Of a DNA stretch of 64,000 nucleotides, positions 13,814-21,619 are shown one piece after another. The notes under the pieces are model-generated. The model was not told where the DNA came from. It ran no database searches and worked only from the letters and a program-made list of their open reading frames with translations. Source of the DNA: Pseudomonas entomophila (GTDB lineage: Bacteria > Pseudomonadota > Gammaproteobacteria > Pseudomonadales > Pseudomonadaceae); NCBI RefSeq assembly GCF_023277925.1, contig NZ_CP063832.1, positions 2,203,001-2,267,000 of the forward strand. Direction: 5' to 3'. The position numbers were made by a program, and so were the translations under genes. The stretch's first letter is position 1. Each line of letters opens with the position of its first letter.

Positions 13814-14962
13814 ATGACCGTGACGCTCTCCCCGCTGCACATCGACTGCGATTTCGACTCCGGCAACATTCTGGTCAAGGACGCCAGTGACCCCGCGCAC
13901 GTCCACCTGGACATCCGCAAGGACAGCCACAGCGACCACTTCCAGTGGTTCCACTTCAAGGCCAGCGGCCTCACCCAAGGTCAAACCCACCGTTTCAGCC
14001 TGGACAACGCCCATGCGTCCTCCTACAAGAACGCCTGGGACGGCTACCAGGCCGTGGCCTCCTACGACCAGCAGACCTGGTTCCGCGTACCTAGCCAGTT
14101 CGACGGCAAGGCGCTGAGCTTCGAGCTCAAGGCTGAACACGGACAGGCCTGGTTCGCCTACTTCGAACCCTACCCCCGCGCCCGCCACAACCAGCTGATC
14201 GAACGCGCCCTGAAGATCCCTGGCATCGAACTGCTGGCCAGCGGGCGCAGCGTGCAGGGCCGGGATATCCCGCTGCTGCGTGCGGGCAATGGCGCGGCCG
14301 GCAAGCGCAAGCTGTGGCTCATCGCCCAGCAGCACCCGGGCGAGCACATGGCCGAATGGTTCATGGAAGGCGTGATCGACGCCCTTGATAAAAACGGCCC
14401 GGTCATCCAGCAACTGCTGGCCAAGGCTGACCTGTACCTGATCCCCAACATGAACCCGGACGGCGCCTTCCACGGCCACCTGCGCACCAACTTCAAGGGC
14501 AAGGACCTCAACCGCGCCTGGCAGGACGCCAGCGTGGAACTGAGCCCGGAAGTGTTCTTCGCCCAGAGCCAGATGAAACTGCATGGGGTGGATGCATTCA
14601 TCGACGCCCATGGCGACGAAGAAATTCCTCACGTGTTCACCGCCGCCTGCGAAGGCAACCCGGGGTACACCCCGCGCATCGAGAAGCTGGAAGCGCAGTT
14701 CCGCAGCACCCTGCGCAGCCTGACGCCGGACTTCCAGACGACATACGGCTACACCCGCGACGAGCCGGGCCAGGCCAACATGACCCTGGCCTGCAATGCC
14801 GTGGGGCAGGCCCATGATTGCCTGTCGCTGACCCTGGAAATGCCGTTCAAGGACCATGACGATGCGCCGAACCCGCTTACCGGGTGGTCGGGCGAGCGGT
14901 CGAAGGCGTTGGCCGGAGCGGTGCTGGAGACGCTGTTGAAGATGGTCGACAACCTGCGCTGA
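13814..14962 (+). CDS. M14-family (cytosolic carboxypeptidase-like) zinc carboxypeptidase
   Basis: A 382-residue protein without a signal peptide. The first part is the beta-rich N-domain typical of cytosolic carboxypeptidase-like proteins. The M14 peptidase domain follows: zinc ligands in QQHPGEH (His and Glu) and FIDAHGDEE (His), substrate-binding NPDG and DLNRAW, and the catalytic glutamate in LTLEMPFK. AGGAGG precedes the start. Bacterial members may trim acidic C-terminal residues or peptides, but the physiological substrate is not known. It stands alone, with REP elements on both sides. Confidence 0.88.
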   Translation: MTVTLSPLHIDCDFDSGNILVKDASDPAHVHLDIRKDSHSDHFQWFHFKASGLTQGQTHRFSLDNAHASSYKNAWDGYQAVASYDQQTWFRVPSQFDGKALSFELKAEHGQAWFAYFEPYPRARHNQLIERALKIPGIELLASGRSVQGRDIPLLRAGNGAAGKRKLWLIAQQHPGEHMAEWFMEGVIDALDKNGPVIQQLLAKADLYLIPNMNPDGAFHGHLRTNFKGKDLNRAWQDASVELSPEVFFAQSQMKLHGVDAFIDAHGDEEIPHVFTAACEGNPGYTPRIEKLEAQFRSTLRSLTPDFQTTYGYTRDEPGQANMTLACNAVGQAHDCLSLTLEMPFKDHDDAPNPLTGWSGERSKALAGAVLETLLKMVDNLR

Positions 14963-14974
14963 CCTGATCGGGCG

Positions 14975-15021
14975 GTTCGCCGGCAAGCCGGCCCTTACCG
15001 AGGGCAGGCTTGCCGGCGAAC
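14975..15021. repeat. Inverted repeat between convergent genes (family C)
   Basis: GTTCGCCGGCAAGCC (14975-14989) and its exact reverse complement (15007-15021) lie between the carboxypeptidase and pilus tip genes. The core TTCGCCGGCAAG recurs at 51071. It may act as a two-way terminator. Confidence 0.75.
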
Positions 15022-15025
15022 ACGA

Positions 15026-16003
15026 TCAGAATTGCACATCCAGGATCACGTTATCGGTATAGGTCGCCGCTGGCGGCGTGGCCTGGTCGGTGTATACCTT
15101 GGCGTTGTAGTTGAACAGCTGGCTCCCCGTGCCGGTACCCGCCCCTGGGTTCACATCGGCGTCGCTGCTCGAGCGCCGCGCCGTGCTCAGCGAGCCCCAG
15201 CGCACTGCGCCGGCGCTCTTGAAGATGTCATAGGCCAGGTAGTTGTTGGCCGCCGACTTCATCCGCCGTCGCCCTCCCGACACGTTCTGCCCGTCGTCCA
15301 GGCCCACCGTGTAAGTGCTGCCCTTGGTGCACGACAGGCTGACGCTCTGGCTCACGGTACCGAACCCCGCCACCACCGGCGCGCTGGCGAAGCTGATATT
15401 GGGCGTGGTGATCTGGCAGTCGTTGGTCACCGTAAGGCTGACCACGATGCTCTGGTTGCCGCTACCAATGTCCCGCCCCAGGCAGAGGTTGCCGATGCCA
15501 ATGCCCGAGCAGTAGTTCCAGCTCCAGGCAATGTTCAGCGTCTCCTGGTACAGGCCCGCCGCGACGTTGGCGCCGACCACGGTCTTGAAGTACAGCGGCA
15601 CGGTCTTGGGGCTGGTGCCGTTGAGCAAGCCCAGGGCATCGAGGATACCGTTGCGGGCGAAGTCGAACTGCACGCCGCGGCTGATCGGGTAGCTGATAGT
15701 GTTGTCGGCGTAGATCGTATAGGGAATGACATCACCGGTCGGCCCCACCAGCCCGCTGGTGGCGGAGGTGATGGTGGCGTAGAAGTGATCGGAACTGACC
15801 AGCAGTGACAGCAGCGAACCGGTGCACTGCAACCCGGCATTGGTGGTGGAGGCGTTCTGCACCGTGGTGCGCACCAGGGTCGAGTTGATCGAGCCAAACG
15901 CTGCCGGGGCGGCGGCCACCGACGAACACAGCGCCCAGGCGGCTCCACCAGGCGACAACAACGCGCCGAACAACAGCCAGGCCTTGAATACCTTCATCGA
16001 CAC
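15026..16003 (-). CDS. Csu-type pilus tip adhesin, two spore coat U domains
   Basis: A 325-residue exported protein. A signal peptide (KAWLLFGALLSPGGAAWA) precedes two spore-coat-U (SCPU) domains, roughly residues 25-180 and 190-325. The second ends in the usual beta strand (NVILDVQF) used for chaperone binding. Two domains in the last gene of the operon is the layout of CsuE, the tip adhesin of archaic chaperone-usher pili in Acinetobacter, where exposed hydrophobic loops bind plastic. Its start overlaps the usher gene by 10 bases, so the two are coupled. The adhesin role is inferred from position and architecture. Confidence 0.88.
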   Translation of the reverse strand: MSMKVFKAWLLFGALLSPGGAAWALCSSVAAAPAAFGSINSTLVRTTVQNASTTNAGLQCTGSLLSLLVSSDHFYATITSATSGLVGPTGDVIPYTIYADNTISYPISRGVQFDFARNGILDALGLLNGTSPKTVPLYFKTVVGANVAAGLYQETLNIAWSWNYCSGIGIGNLCLGRDIGSGNQSIVVSLTVTNDCQITTPNISFASAPVVAGFGTVSQSVSLSCTKGSTYTVGLDDGQNVSGGRRRMKSAANNYLAYDIFKSAGAVRWGSLSTARRSSSDADVNPGAGTGTGSQLFNYNAKVYTDQATPPAATYTDNVILDVQF

Positions 16004-18336
16004 ACCAGCGGGCCGATCAGTGGAATCGGCCCCTCCCCTTCAGGCAGGTCGAACGCCACCTGGCACTGCCCGCCGTCAGCCTTGTCCACCAGCAGACGGT
16101 TGTGTGGCGCCAGGTTCTCCAGGTACACCAGCCCATCCCAACCCACCACCGCCTCGCCACCGCTCTCCTGGTGCAGCACATGGCTGCCCAGCTTGAGTGC
16201 CTGCTGGCCACCATCGACCAGCACCAGGCTCGCCGCCCGCACCTGCCTGAGCGGGAACTCCAGCAAATAGCCGCTGCCCCGGCGCACGGCCACGCGCTGC
16301 TCCACCTGCGGCGCCAGCACGTCGGCCGGCAGCTCCATGGGGTCGATCTCGTACTTGCCCCGATAGTAGCCGCTGCTGTACGGCACCAGCAGGTGGCCGT
16401 TGCGGTCGGTGCGGCCGATCTGCTGGTTCTCGTAGTGCACCGGCACGTCGGCATAGCCATTGGTACTGACCACCACGAAGGCGTCGTCGATGCGGTTGGC
16501 AGCGAACAGCCCGGCATCCATCAACACCAGCGAGCCGCTGGCATCGGCCCAGCGGGTCATCTCGCCGCTGCTGCCGTAGACGCCGGCCTGCAGCTGCACC
16601 GACTGCAGGCGCCAAGTCACGTCGGCCTGGCGATAGGCATCGCGGTTACCGCCGGTAGCGTAGCCCAGGTTGTAGCCCACCCCGCCGCCGACCGGCACGG
16701 CGCGGCTGTAGTTGACCCGCTGCAAGTCCTGGCCGTCCTTGCTGCGCTCGGCACTGAAGGCCAGGGTGCCGCGCAGGTCGAAGGGAATCACCAGTTGCGC
16801 CTGCACCGCCCACTGGCTGTCACCGACTTCGCGGTTGGCCGACAGGTACAGGCTGCTGTTGCCCCACAGCGGCTTGCTCCAGCTCAGGTTGACCAGCCGG
16901 GTGCGCGTGCCGTCGCCGGCGCGCACATCGAAATAGCCGGCGCCCAGGCTGCCGTAGTGATCCAGGTTCAGGCTCAGGGTGGCTTGTTCGCTGCGCTGGC
17001 TCAGGCGGGTGTAGGGGCTGTCGACCAACGACAGGTCGGCGTAGTCGCCGTGGCGTTGCACGCGCTGGTAGTTGAAGCCGATGCGCCGGCTGTTGTACTG
17101 GTAGCCCAGCGCCACTTGCCGGCCCGTGTCGCCTTCGAAGCGGCTCTGGGCCATGGCCGCGTTGAGCACACCGAAGTTGCCCAGGCGCAGGTTGCCGCCC
17201 AGGCCGCCGAGCATCATCGACTGGGCGGTTTCGGCATGGGTTTCAAGGGTGAAGTAGTCGGTAACGCCGTGGCGCAGGCTGGCTGACGCCACGCCCGGGC
17301 CATAGCCGAAATCGCGCACGGCATAGTCGCGGCGCAGGCTACCAGCGGCCACCGAAAAGTCCGACAAGCCCTTGGCCAGCAGGCTGCTGGTGACATAGAA
17401 CGGCAAGGTGGTGGACACCTGCCGGCCGAGCGCGTCGGTAGTCACCACCACCGCCTCGCCGGCGCCGTTGATGAAGGGCACGTTGGTCAGCGTGTAGGGG
17501 CCCGGCTGTAGTTCGGTGGTGCTGCTTTTGTAGCCATTGATGAACAGGTCCAGCGAGGTTGGTACCGCCGCCTCGCCGGCAAACGCAGGCAAGGGGTAGG
17601 TCACCAGGTCGGGGCGTGCGCTGAAATCCCGCGACAGCTGCAACCCACCAACGCGCACCGAGGTGGTCCAGGGTAGCGCGCCGGTCACCAGGTCCCCCAC
17701 TTCGTAGGTGAGCAGGCGCTGGTCATCGGTGTAGCGGAAGGTGGTGTCATAGCGCAGGAAGCCCTGGCGGGTGGCGTCCTGGGCGCCATTGAACGACTGG
17801 CGCCATTGCCCGGTGGTGGAGAACGTGCCCCAGTCGTCGAACAGCCGTAGTTCGTTCCAGGCGGCGAGGTAGGTGCCGCCCTCGTCTGTGTCGTTGAGGT
17901 AGGCGTCATAGTTCAGCAAGGCACCCAAGCTGCTGCGGGCATCGCTGGCCGGGTACAGGCTGCGGTCGCCCAACTGCTGCTCAGGCAGCCACGCCGGCGG
18001 CACCTGCAGCAGCAGGCGCTGGTTCTGGCTGTCGTAGTCGCTGTGCAGGCCGGGGATATCCTCCAGCGCCACTTCGCCGCGAGGGTCGCCCGGCAGCTTG
18101 ACCCCGGCGGCGCGCAACACCGCGCTGTCCAGGTACAGGCGCCCGGCGCGCTGCTGCACCGGCACCAGCTCAGCCTTACCCACCTGGTTCACCAGCAGGT
18201 CGAGGTACAGCGTCGCATCGGTGATGGCGGCACTCTCGGTGGGTGGCGGCGGCAGTTCGTCGGCCACGCCCAGGCTGGGGCCCAGTACCGCCAGGCCCAG
18301 CCACAACCGGTGCGTTGCCACCCGCACCCAGCTCAC
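15994..18336 (-). CDS. Archaic chaperone-usher pilus usher (CsuD-like)
   Basis: A 780-residue outer-membrane usher that would secrete and polymerise the pilus subunits. After a signal peptide comes an N-terminal chaperone-binding domain, a large beta-barrel with a plug (GPYTLTNVPFINGAGEAVV), and C-terminal beta domains (DGLVYLENLAPHNRLLVD). The start is GTG at 18336, and the nearby ATG at 18353 runs into a stop at once. It lies 59 bases after the chaperone gene and overlaps the tip gene. Length and domain order fit the archaic (sigma) usher clade. Confidence 0.93.
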   Translation of the reverse strand: MSWVRVATHRLWLGLAVLGPSLGVADELPPPPTESAAITDATLYLDLLVNQVGKAELVPVQQRAGRLYLDSAVLRAAGVKLPGDPRGEVALEDIPGLHSDYDSQNQRLLLQVPPAWLPEQQLGDRSLYPASDARSSLGALLNYDAYLNDTDEGGTYLAAWNELRLFDDWGTFSTTGQWRQSFNGAQDATRQGFLRYDTTFRYTDDQRLLTYEVGDLVTGALPWTTSVRVGGLQLSRDFSARPDLVTYPLPAFAGEAAVPTSLDLFINGYKSSTTELQPGPYTLTNVPFINGAGEAVVVTTDALGRQVSTTLPFYVTSSLLAKGLSDFSVAAGSLRRDYAVRDFGYGPGVASASLRHGVTDYFTLETHAETAQSMMLGGLGGNLRLGNFGVLNAAMAQSRFEGDTGRQVALGYQYNSRRIGFNYQRVQRHGDYADLSLVDSPYTRLSQRSEQATLSLNLDHYGSLGAGYFDVRAGDGTRTRLVNLSWSKPLWGNSSLYLSANREVGDSQWAVQAQLVIPFDLRGTLAFSAERSKDGQDLQRVNYSRAVPVGGGVGYNLGYATGGNRDAYRQADVTWRLQSVQLQAGVYGSSGEMTRWADASGSLVLMDAGLFAANRIDDAFVVVSTNGYADVPVHYENQQIGRTDRNGHLLVPYSSGYYRGKYEIDPMELPADVLAPQVEQRVAVRRGSGYLLEFPLRQVRAASLVLVDGGQQALKLGSHVLHQESGGEAVVGWDGLVYLENLAPHNRLLVDKADGGQCQVAFDLPEGEGPIPLIGPLVCR

Positions 18337-18395
18337 ACACGATTTCCAACCATTGCCGGGTCCTCCCTGGCCCCTGACAGACGTTCACCCGCGTA

Positions 18396-19172
18396 TCACT
18401 GGCTCTGCTTGATGGCCTGCGCCGCGTCCTGGCCATTGACCCGGCCCTTGAGCACACTGGCCGCGCCGGGCGCGGCCGGTGCCGGCCAGCGCATGCTGGC
18501 GCCAGGCAACACATAGCCGAGCAAGCCTTCGACCAGGGGGCTCTCCTGCCCACCCTGCTGCAGCACCACATCGGTCAACCGGGCGTGCACCGGCCCGGTG
18601 TTGCGCAGTTCGACATAGGGTTTGCCCTGCACGGTCACCGCGCGCCAGCTCAGTTGCGGCTTGCCAACCCCTTCGGCGCTGCGCTTGCCCTCAGGGTCGG
18701 GCTTGCCCCACAGCCCCTCGCCATAGACAAACAGCGGCACCGAGTAACGCATCTGCAGACGGATCGCCGCCTTCGGCCCGTCGCTGGTGGTGTCGGCCGG
18801 CAGAGGTGAAGGGATCTCGTCGATGATGATGCGGTAGGCCTGCTCCTGGCCGGCCGGTGAATTGCCGGTGCGGGTCAATCGGACCAGTTGCTTCTGCCCC
18901 GGTGCGATGTTCGCCACCGGGGGGCTGCCGATGATCTCGCGCTGGTTCTGGAACTGCTCCTGGTATTCGCCCTGGCGCCAGGCGAACACCCGCACCTGCA
19001 GGCTGGTCGGCGCCGTGCCGCGGTTCTCCAGCCACAATGCGCCAGCCTTCTGGTCGGCCTCCAGCACCGGGTCGATCGGCCAGATCAGCACCGAGGTGGC
19101 CGCGAAGGCCGGTGCACTGGCCAACAGCAGAAGCCCGATGATCCCACGCGCCCGTTTCGCGCCTGCCCCCAT
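18396..19172 (-). CDS. Periplasmic pilus chaperone (CsuC-like)
   Basis: A 258-residue periplasmic chaperone with two immunoglobulin-like domains. The signal peptide is GIIGLLLLASAPAFA. The first domain shows FPIDP-like IWPIDPVLEADQKAGALWLENRG and ANIAPGQKQLVRLTR here from 18860 to 19100, the strands that donate to subunits. AAGGAG lies just upstream of the start. It is encoded between the four small subunits and the usher, the usual Csu order. Confidence 0.92.
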   Translation of the reverse strand: MGAGAKRARGIIGLLLLASAPAFAATSVLIWPIDPVLEADQKAGALWLENRGTAPTSLQVRVFAWRQGEYQEQFQNQREIIGSPPVANIAPGQKQLVRLTRTGNSPAGQEQAYRIIIDEIPSPLPADTTSDGPKAAIRLQMRYSVPLFVYGEGLWGKPDPEGKRSAEGVGKPQLSWRAVTVQGKPYVELRNTGPVHARLTDVVLQQGGQESPLVEGLLGYVLPGASMRWPAPAAPGAASVLKGRVNGQDAAQAIKQSQ

Positions 19173-19206
19173 GCCCCTCTCCTTCTCTGTTATCCACGGT
19201 GGCCTT

Positions 19207-19710
19207 TCACCAGGTCACCGTCACTTGCACGACATCGGTGTAGGTCCCGGCCGGCAGGGTGCCGGTCAGGGTCGTGCGGCCGTAGACCGGCAACTTGATC
19301 GCCGTCGGGTCGCTGTAGCTCACCGCCACGCTGCTGCCGATACCCAGGCTCTGGCTGAACGCGGCATCGCGGTACAGCTGGTAGGCCAGCAACTGCGTGC
19401 CCCCCGAACGCTTGAGGTTGCGCGTGCCGCTGGCGCTGTTCTGGCCGCCGTCCAGGCTCATGCTCAGGGCCACGCCCGGGGTGCACTGGAAGGTCACCGT
19501 GCTGCCGCCGAGCGAGGTGCTCAGGGTGGCCGTGGACAGCGCCGAGCTGGTGCCGTAGTCGAGCACGCCATAGGCCGTCACACCGCCGACCACCAGGCAA
19601 CCGGCGACGATCTGTGCCGTCACCTGGAAGGTGCTGGTGGTGACCGCGTGGGCACCCTGGGTCAGCGCCAGGCACAGCCCGACGGCCAGCAGCCGCGCCG
19701 TGCCCGGCAT
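19207..19710 (-). CDS. Csu-type pilus subunit (spore coat U domain)
   Basis: A 167-residue exported subunit. The signal peptide (LLAVGLCLALTQGAHA) is followed by one SCPU domain: an early cysteine in IVAGCLVVGG, the pattern LDYGTSS, TFQCTPG, the loop LDGGQNSASGTRNLKRSG, and the final strand VVQVTVTW. It starts 4 bases after the stop of the preceding subunit gene. It is probably a minor or adaptor subunit (CsuA or CsuB position), but which of the four subunits builds the shaft cannot be told from sequence alone. Confidence 0.88.
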   Translation of the reverse strand: MPGTARLLAVGLCLALTQGAHAVTTSTFQVTAQIVAGCLVVGGVTAYGVLDYGTSSALSTATLSTSLGGSTVTFQCTPGVALSMSLDGGQNSASGTRNLKRSGGTQLLAYQLYRDAAFSQSLGIGSSVAVSYSDPTAIKLPVYGRTTLTGTLPAGTYTDVVQVTVTW

Positions 19711-19713
19711 GGC

Positions 19714-20247
19714 TCAGAAACTCAGCTCGACCGCTACCGTGTCGGTGTACACCCCGGCCGGCAGGCCGGCTTTGCCGCGGGCCTGGCCATACAGGTTGAC
19801 GGTCTGCGCCACGCCGGTGCTGGTCGGCAGGGTGATGGTGCCGTCGATCGCCAGCAGCTGGGTGTGCCCGGCGTCGGTGTAGAAGTCGTAGGGCACGAAA
19901 TTGCCCGCGCCATCGGCCAAGGCCCGGGTCCCCCCGGCGGATTGCGAGTCATGGGCGCCGGCACGCACCTTGATCGTCGGCACCGTACCTGCCGAACAGA
20001 GAATACTCATGGCCCCGCCACCGCCGCCGAGCACCTGGCCATTGACGGTGGTGAACAGCGAATCCTGGGTGCCGAAGTCGAGGCTGCCGAAGTTCAGCCC
20101 GGAAGTGCCGCCGCTGCCGTTGACCTGGCAGGCGGCGGTCAGCGTCAGGGTCGAGCTGATGGTGCCGGTCACGGTGGCAGCGTGGGCCTGGGCGGCCAGG
20201 GCCAGGCCACAACCTGCGAGGATGCAGCGGGTGAGGTGCTTGGGCAT
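19714..20247 (-). CDS. Csu-type pilus subunit (spore coat U domain)
   Basis: A 177-residue exported subunit with a signal peptide (CILAGCGLALAAQAHA) and one SCPU domain (TAACQVNGSG, LNFGSLDFGTQ, ILCSAGTVPTIKV, ending VAVELSF). A clear AAGGAG site lies upstream of the ATG. The alanine- and glycine-rich core resembles major shaft subunits (CsuA/B), but this is only a suggestion. It is the third gene of the pilus operon. Confidence 0.88.
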   Translation of the reverse strand: MPKHLTRCILAGCGLALAAQAHAATVTGTISSTLTLTAACQVNGSGGTSGLNFGSLDFGTQDSLFTTVNGQVLGGGGGAMSILCSAGTVPTIKVRAGAHDSQSAGGTRALADGAGNFVPYDFYTDAGHTQLLAIDGTITLPTSTGVAQTVNLYGQARGKAGLPAGVYTDTVAVELSF

Positions 20248-20265
20248 TGCAAATCTCCTTGCGTG

Positions 20266-20811
20266 TTACCAGTCCAGGGTCACCCGTAGGGTGTCGCGAT
20301 ACAGCCCGACAGGCAGCGCGCGCGGCTGCGCGACCACGACGCCATAAATGGGCACGGGCACTTGTTCGGTGTTGCTGATGGTGAAGGTGCGGGCCTGGCC
20401 GATGCCGTAGCGGCTGTTGCCGCCCGGGTCGACCGCCAGCTGATAGGGGATGAGCTCGCGGCCATTGCTCAGGCGGCGCACACCATCGCTGCCATTGAGG
20501 CCGCCATTGATCCGCACGCTGAACGCGCGCACCTGGGGCGTGCAACTGATCTGCAGGCTGCCTTCGGCGCTGGCCTCGTCCACGCGGCTGGTGAGCGGCT
20601 GGTCCCAGGTCGGGCCGCGCGCACCGAAGTCCATCACCCCCGTGTTACCTGCCACGGTTGGTTGCTGGCTGCTGATCTCGCAGGCGGCGCTGATCACCAG
20701 GCGTGCCTGGATGAAGCCGGTGCTGGTGCCATGGGCCACGCCTGCGGGCAGCAGCAGCGGGCCCAGGGTGAGCAGCAGGATCGATGTGCGTTGCAGCGCG
20801 TCCTTGTGCAT
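20266..20811 (-). CDS. Csu-type pilus subunit (spore coat U domain)
   Basis: A 181-residue exported subunit. The signal peptide (SILLLTLGPLLLPAGVAHG) precedes one SCPU domain with ISAACEISSQ, VMDFGARGPTW, QISCTPQVRAFSVRING, and a last strand LRVTLDW. It is separated from its upstream neighbour by only 9 bases. The loop NGGLNGSDGVRRLSNG is the family's conserved turn. Confidence 0.87.
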   Translation of the reverse strand: MHKDALQRTSILLLTLGPLLLPAGVAHGTSTGFIQARLVISAACEISSQQPTVAGNTGVMDFGARGPTWDQPLTSRVDEASAEGSLQISCTPQVRAFSVRINGGLNGSDGVRRLSNGRELIPYQLAVDPGGNSRYGIGQARTFTISNTEQVPVPIYGVVVAQPRALPVGLYRDTLRVTLDW

Positions 20812-20820
20812 GGCAGCCCC

Positions 20821-21348
20821 CTACCAGGTGACCGTGACTTTGAGCAGGTCGGCATACAACCCGGCATGGGGTACCCAGGCCAGGCTGTCGACCCGTGCGT
20901 AAAGGGGGAGCTCGACCGAGCCGCTGTCCGGTACCCGCGCCGATTGCGCGACATCCACCGCCAAGGGCATCTGCCAGGCGGCGTCGCGATAGAGGCGGTA
21001 GGGAATCGGTCGGGCTTGTACGTCCTGGCTGGCGAGGTAGCGCACCTCGCCCACGCCACCATGCTGGCCGCCATCGACGCGGACCTGGTACGGGGTATCG
21101 GGGTTGCATTCCAACCGCGGCGGCCGCTGGCTGAGCAACACCCCGCTCAGGGGCGCGCCCGGCCCGTCCAGGCGCGCGGCACTGCCCAGGTCGATCCGGC
21201 CCAGGGCTTGAGCGCCGGCATCGCGTTGCTGATTGACCAGCATGCAACCGCGCTGCACACGCACCTGGACTTCGACGAGAAACTCCGCCGCCATGGCACT
21301 GCCGCTCAACCACAGGCCCAACAGCGCGGCCATCAAGCGTTGCGTCAC
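20821..21348 (-). CDS. Csu-type pilus subunit (spore coat U domain), first gene of the operon
   Basis: A 175-residue exported subunit when read from GTG at 21348. AAGGAT lies about 8 bases upstream of that codon, and the protein then opens directly with a signal peptide (RLMAALLGLWLSGSAMA). The longer frame from 21417 would add an unlikely N-terminus. The SCPU domain shows VQRGCMLVNQQ, ALGRIDLGSA, LECNPDTPYQVRVDGGQHG and a final LLKVTVTW. As first gene it defines the promoter region shared with the phytochrome genes. Confidence 0.85.
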   Translation of the reverse strand: MTQRLMAALLGLWLSGSAMAAEFLVEVQVRVQRGCMLVNQQRDAGAQALGRIDLGSAARLDGPGAPLSGVLLSQRPPRLECNPDTPYQVRVDGGQHGGVGEVRYLASQDVQARPIPYRLYRDAAWQMPLAVDVAQSARVPDSGSVELPLYARVDSLAWVPHAGLYADLLKVTVTW

Positions 21349-21426
21349 CTGTAGATCCTTGTCTGTAGGGGTTGGGCTTGAGCGTAGCAGTGGGTTTGCA
21401 GGCGGGCGCTCACGCAAGCCCCCTCT

Positions 21427-21442
21427 TTAGCATTAATGCAAA
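21427..21442. promoter_or_regulatory. Palindrome in the pilus/phytochrome intergenic region
   Basis: TTAGCATTAATGCAAA contains the perfect 10-bp palindrome GCATTAATGC. It lies 79 bases upstream of the pilus operon start and about 180 bases from bphP. It is a candidate regulator site; no known consensus is assigned. Confidence 0.4.
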
Positions 21443-21619
21443 GGCTGAGTTCGCCTGAACCCTTCGGAAAAATCAGCACTTGGCGCAGCGAACCCTGCGG
21501 GCGCCTACCCCTCAAATAGTCATATACCGACAAACCGGCCAAGGTTCTGATACCTTCATGACGACCATCCTGTGCCATACGCACCCCCGTGCGTGGACGG
21601 ACCCTGCCAGGAGTTACCC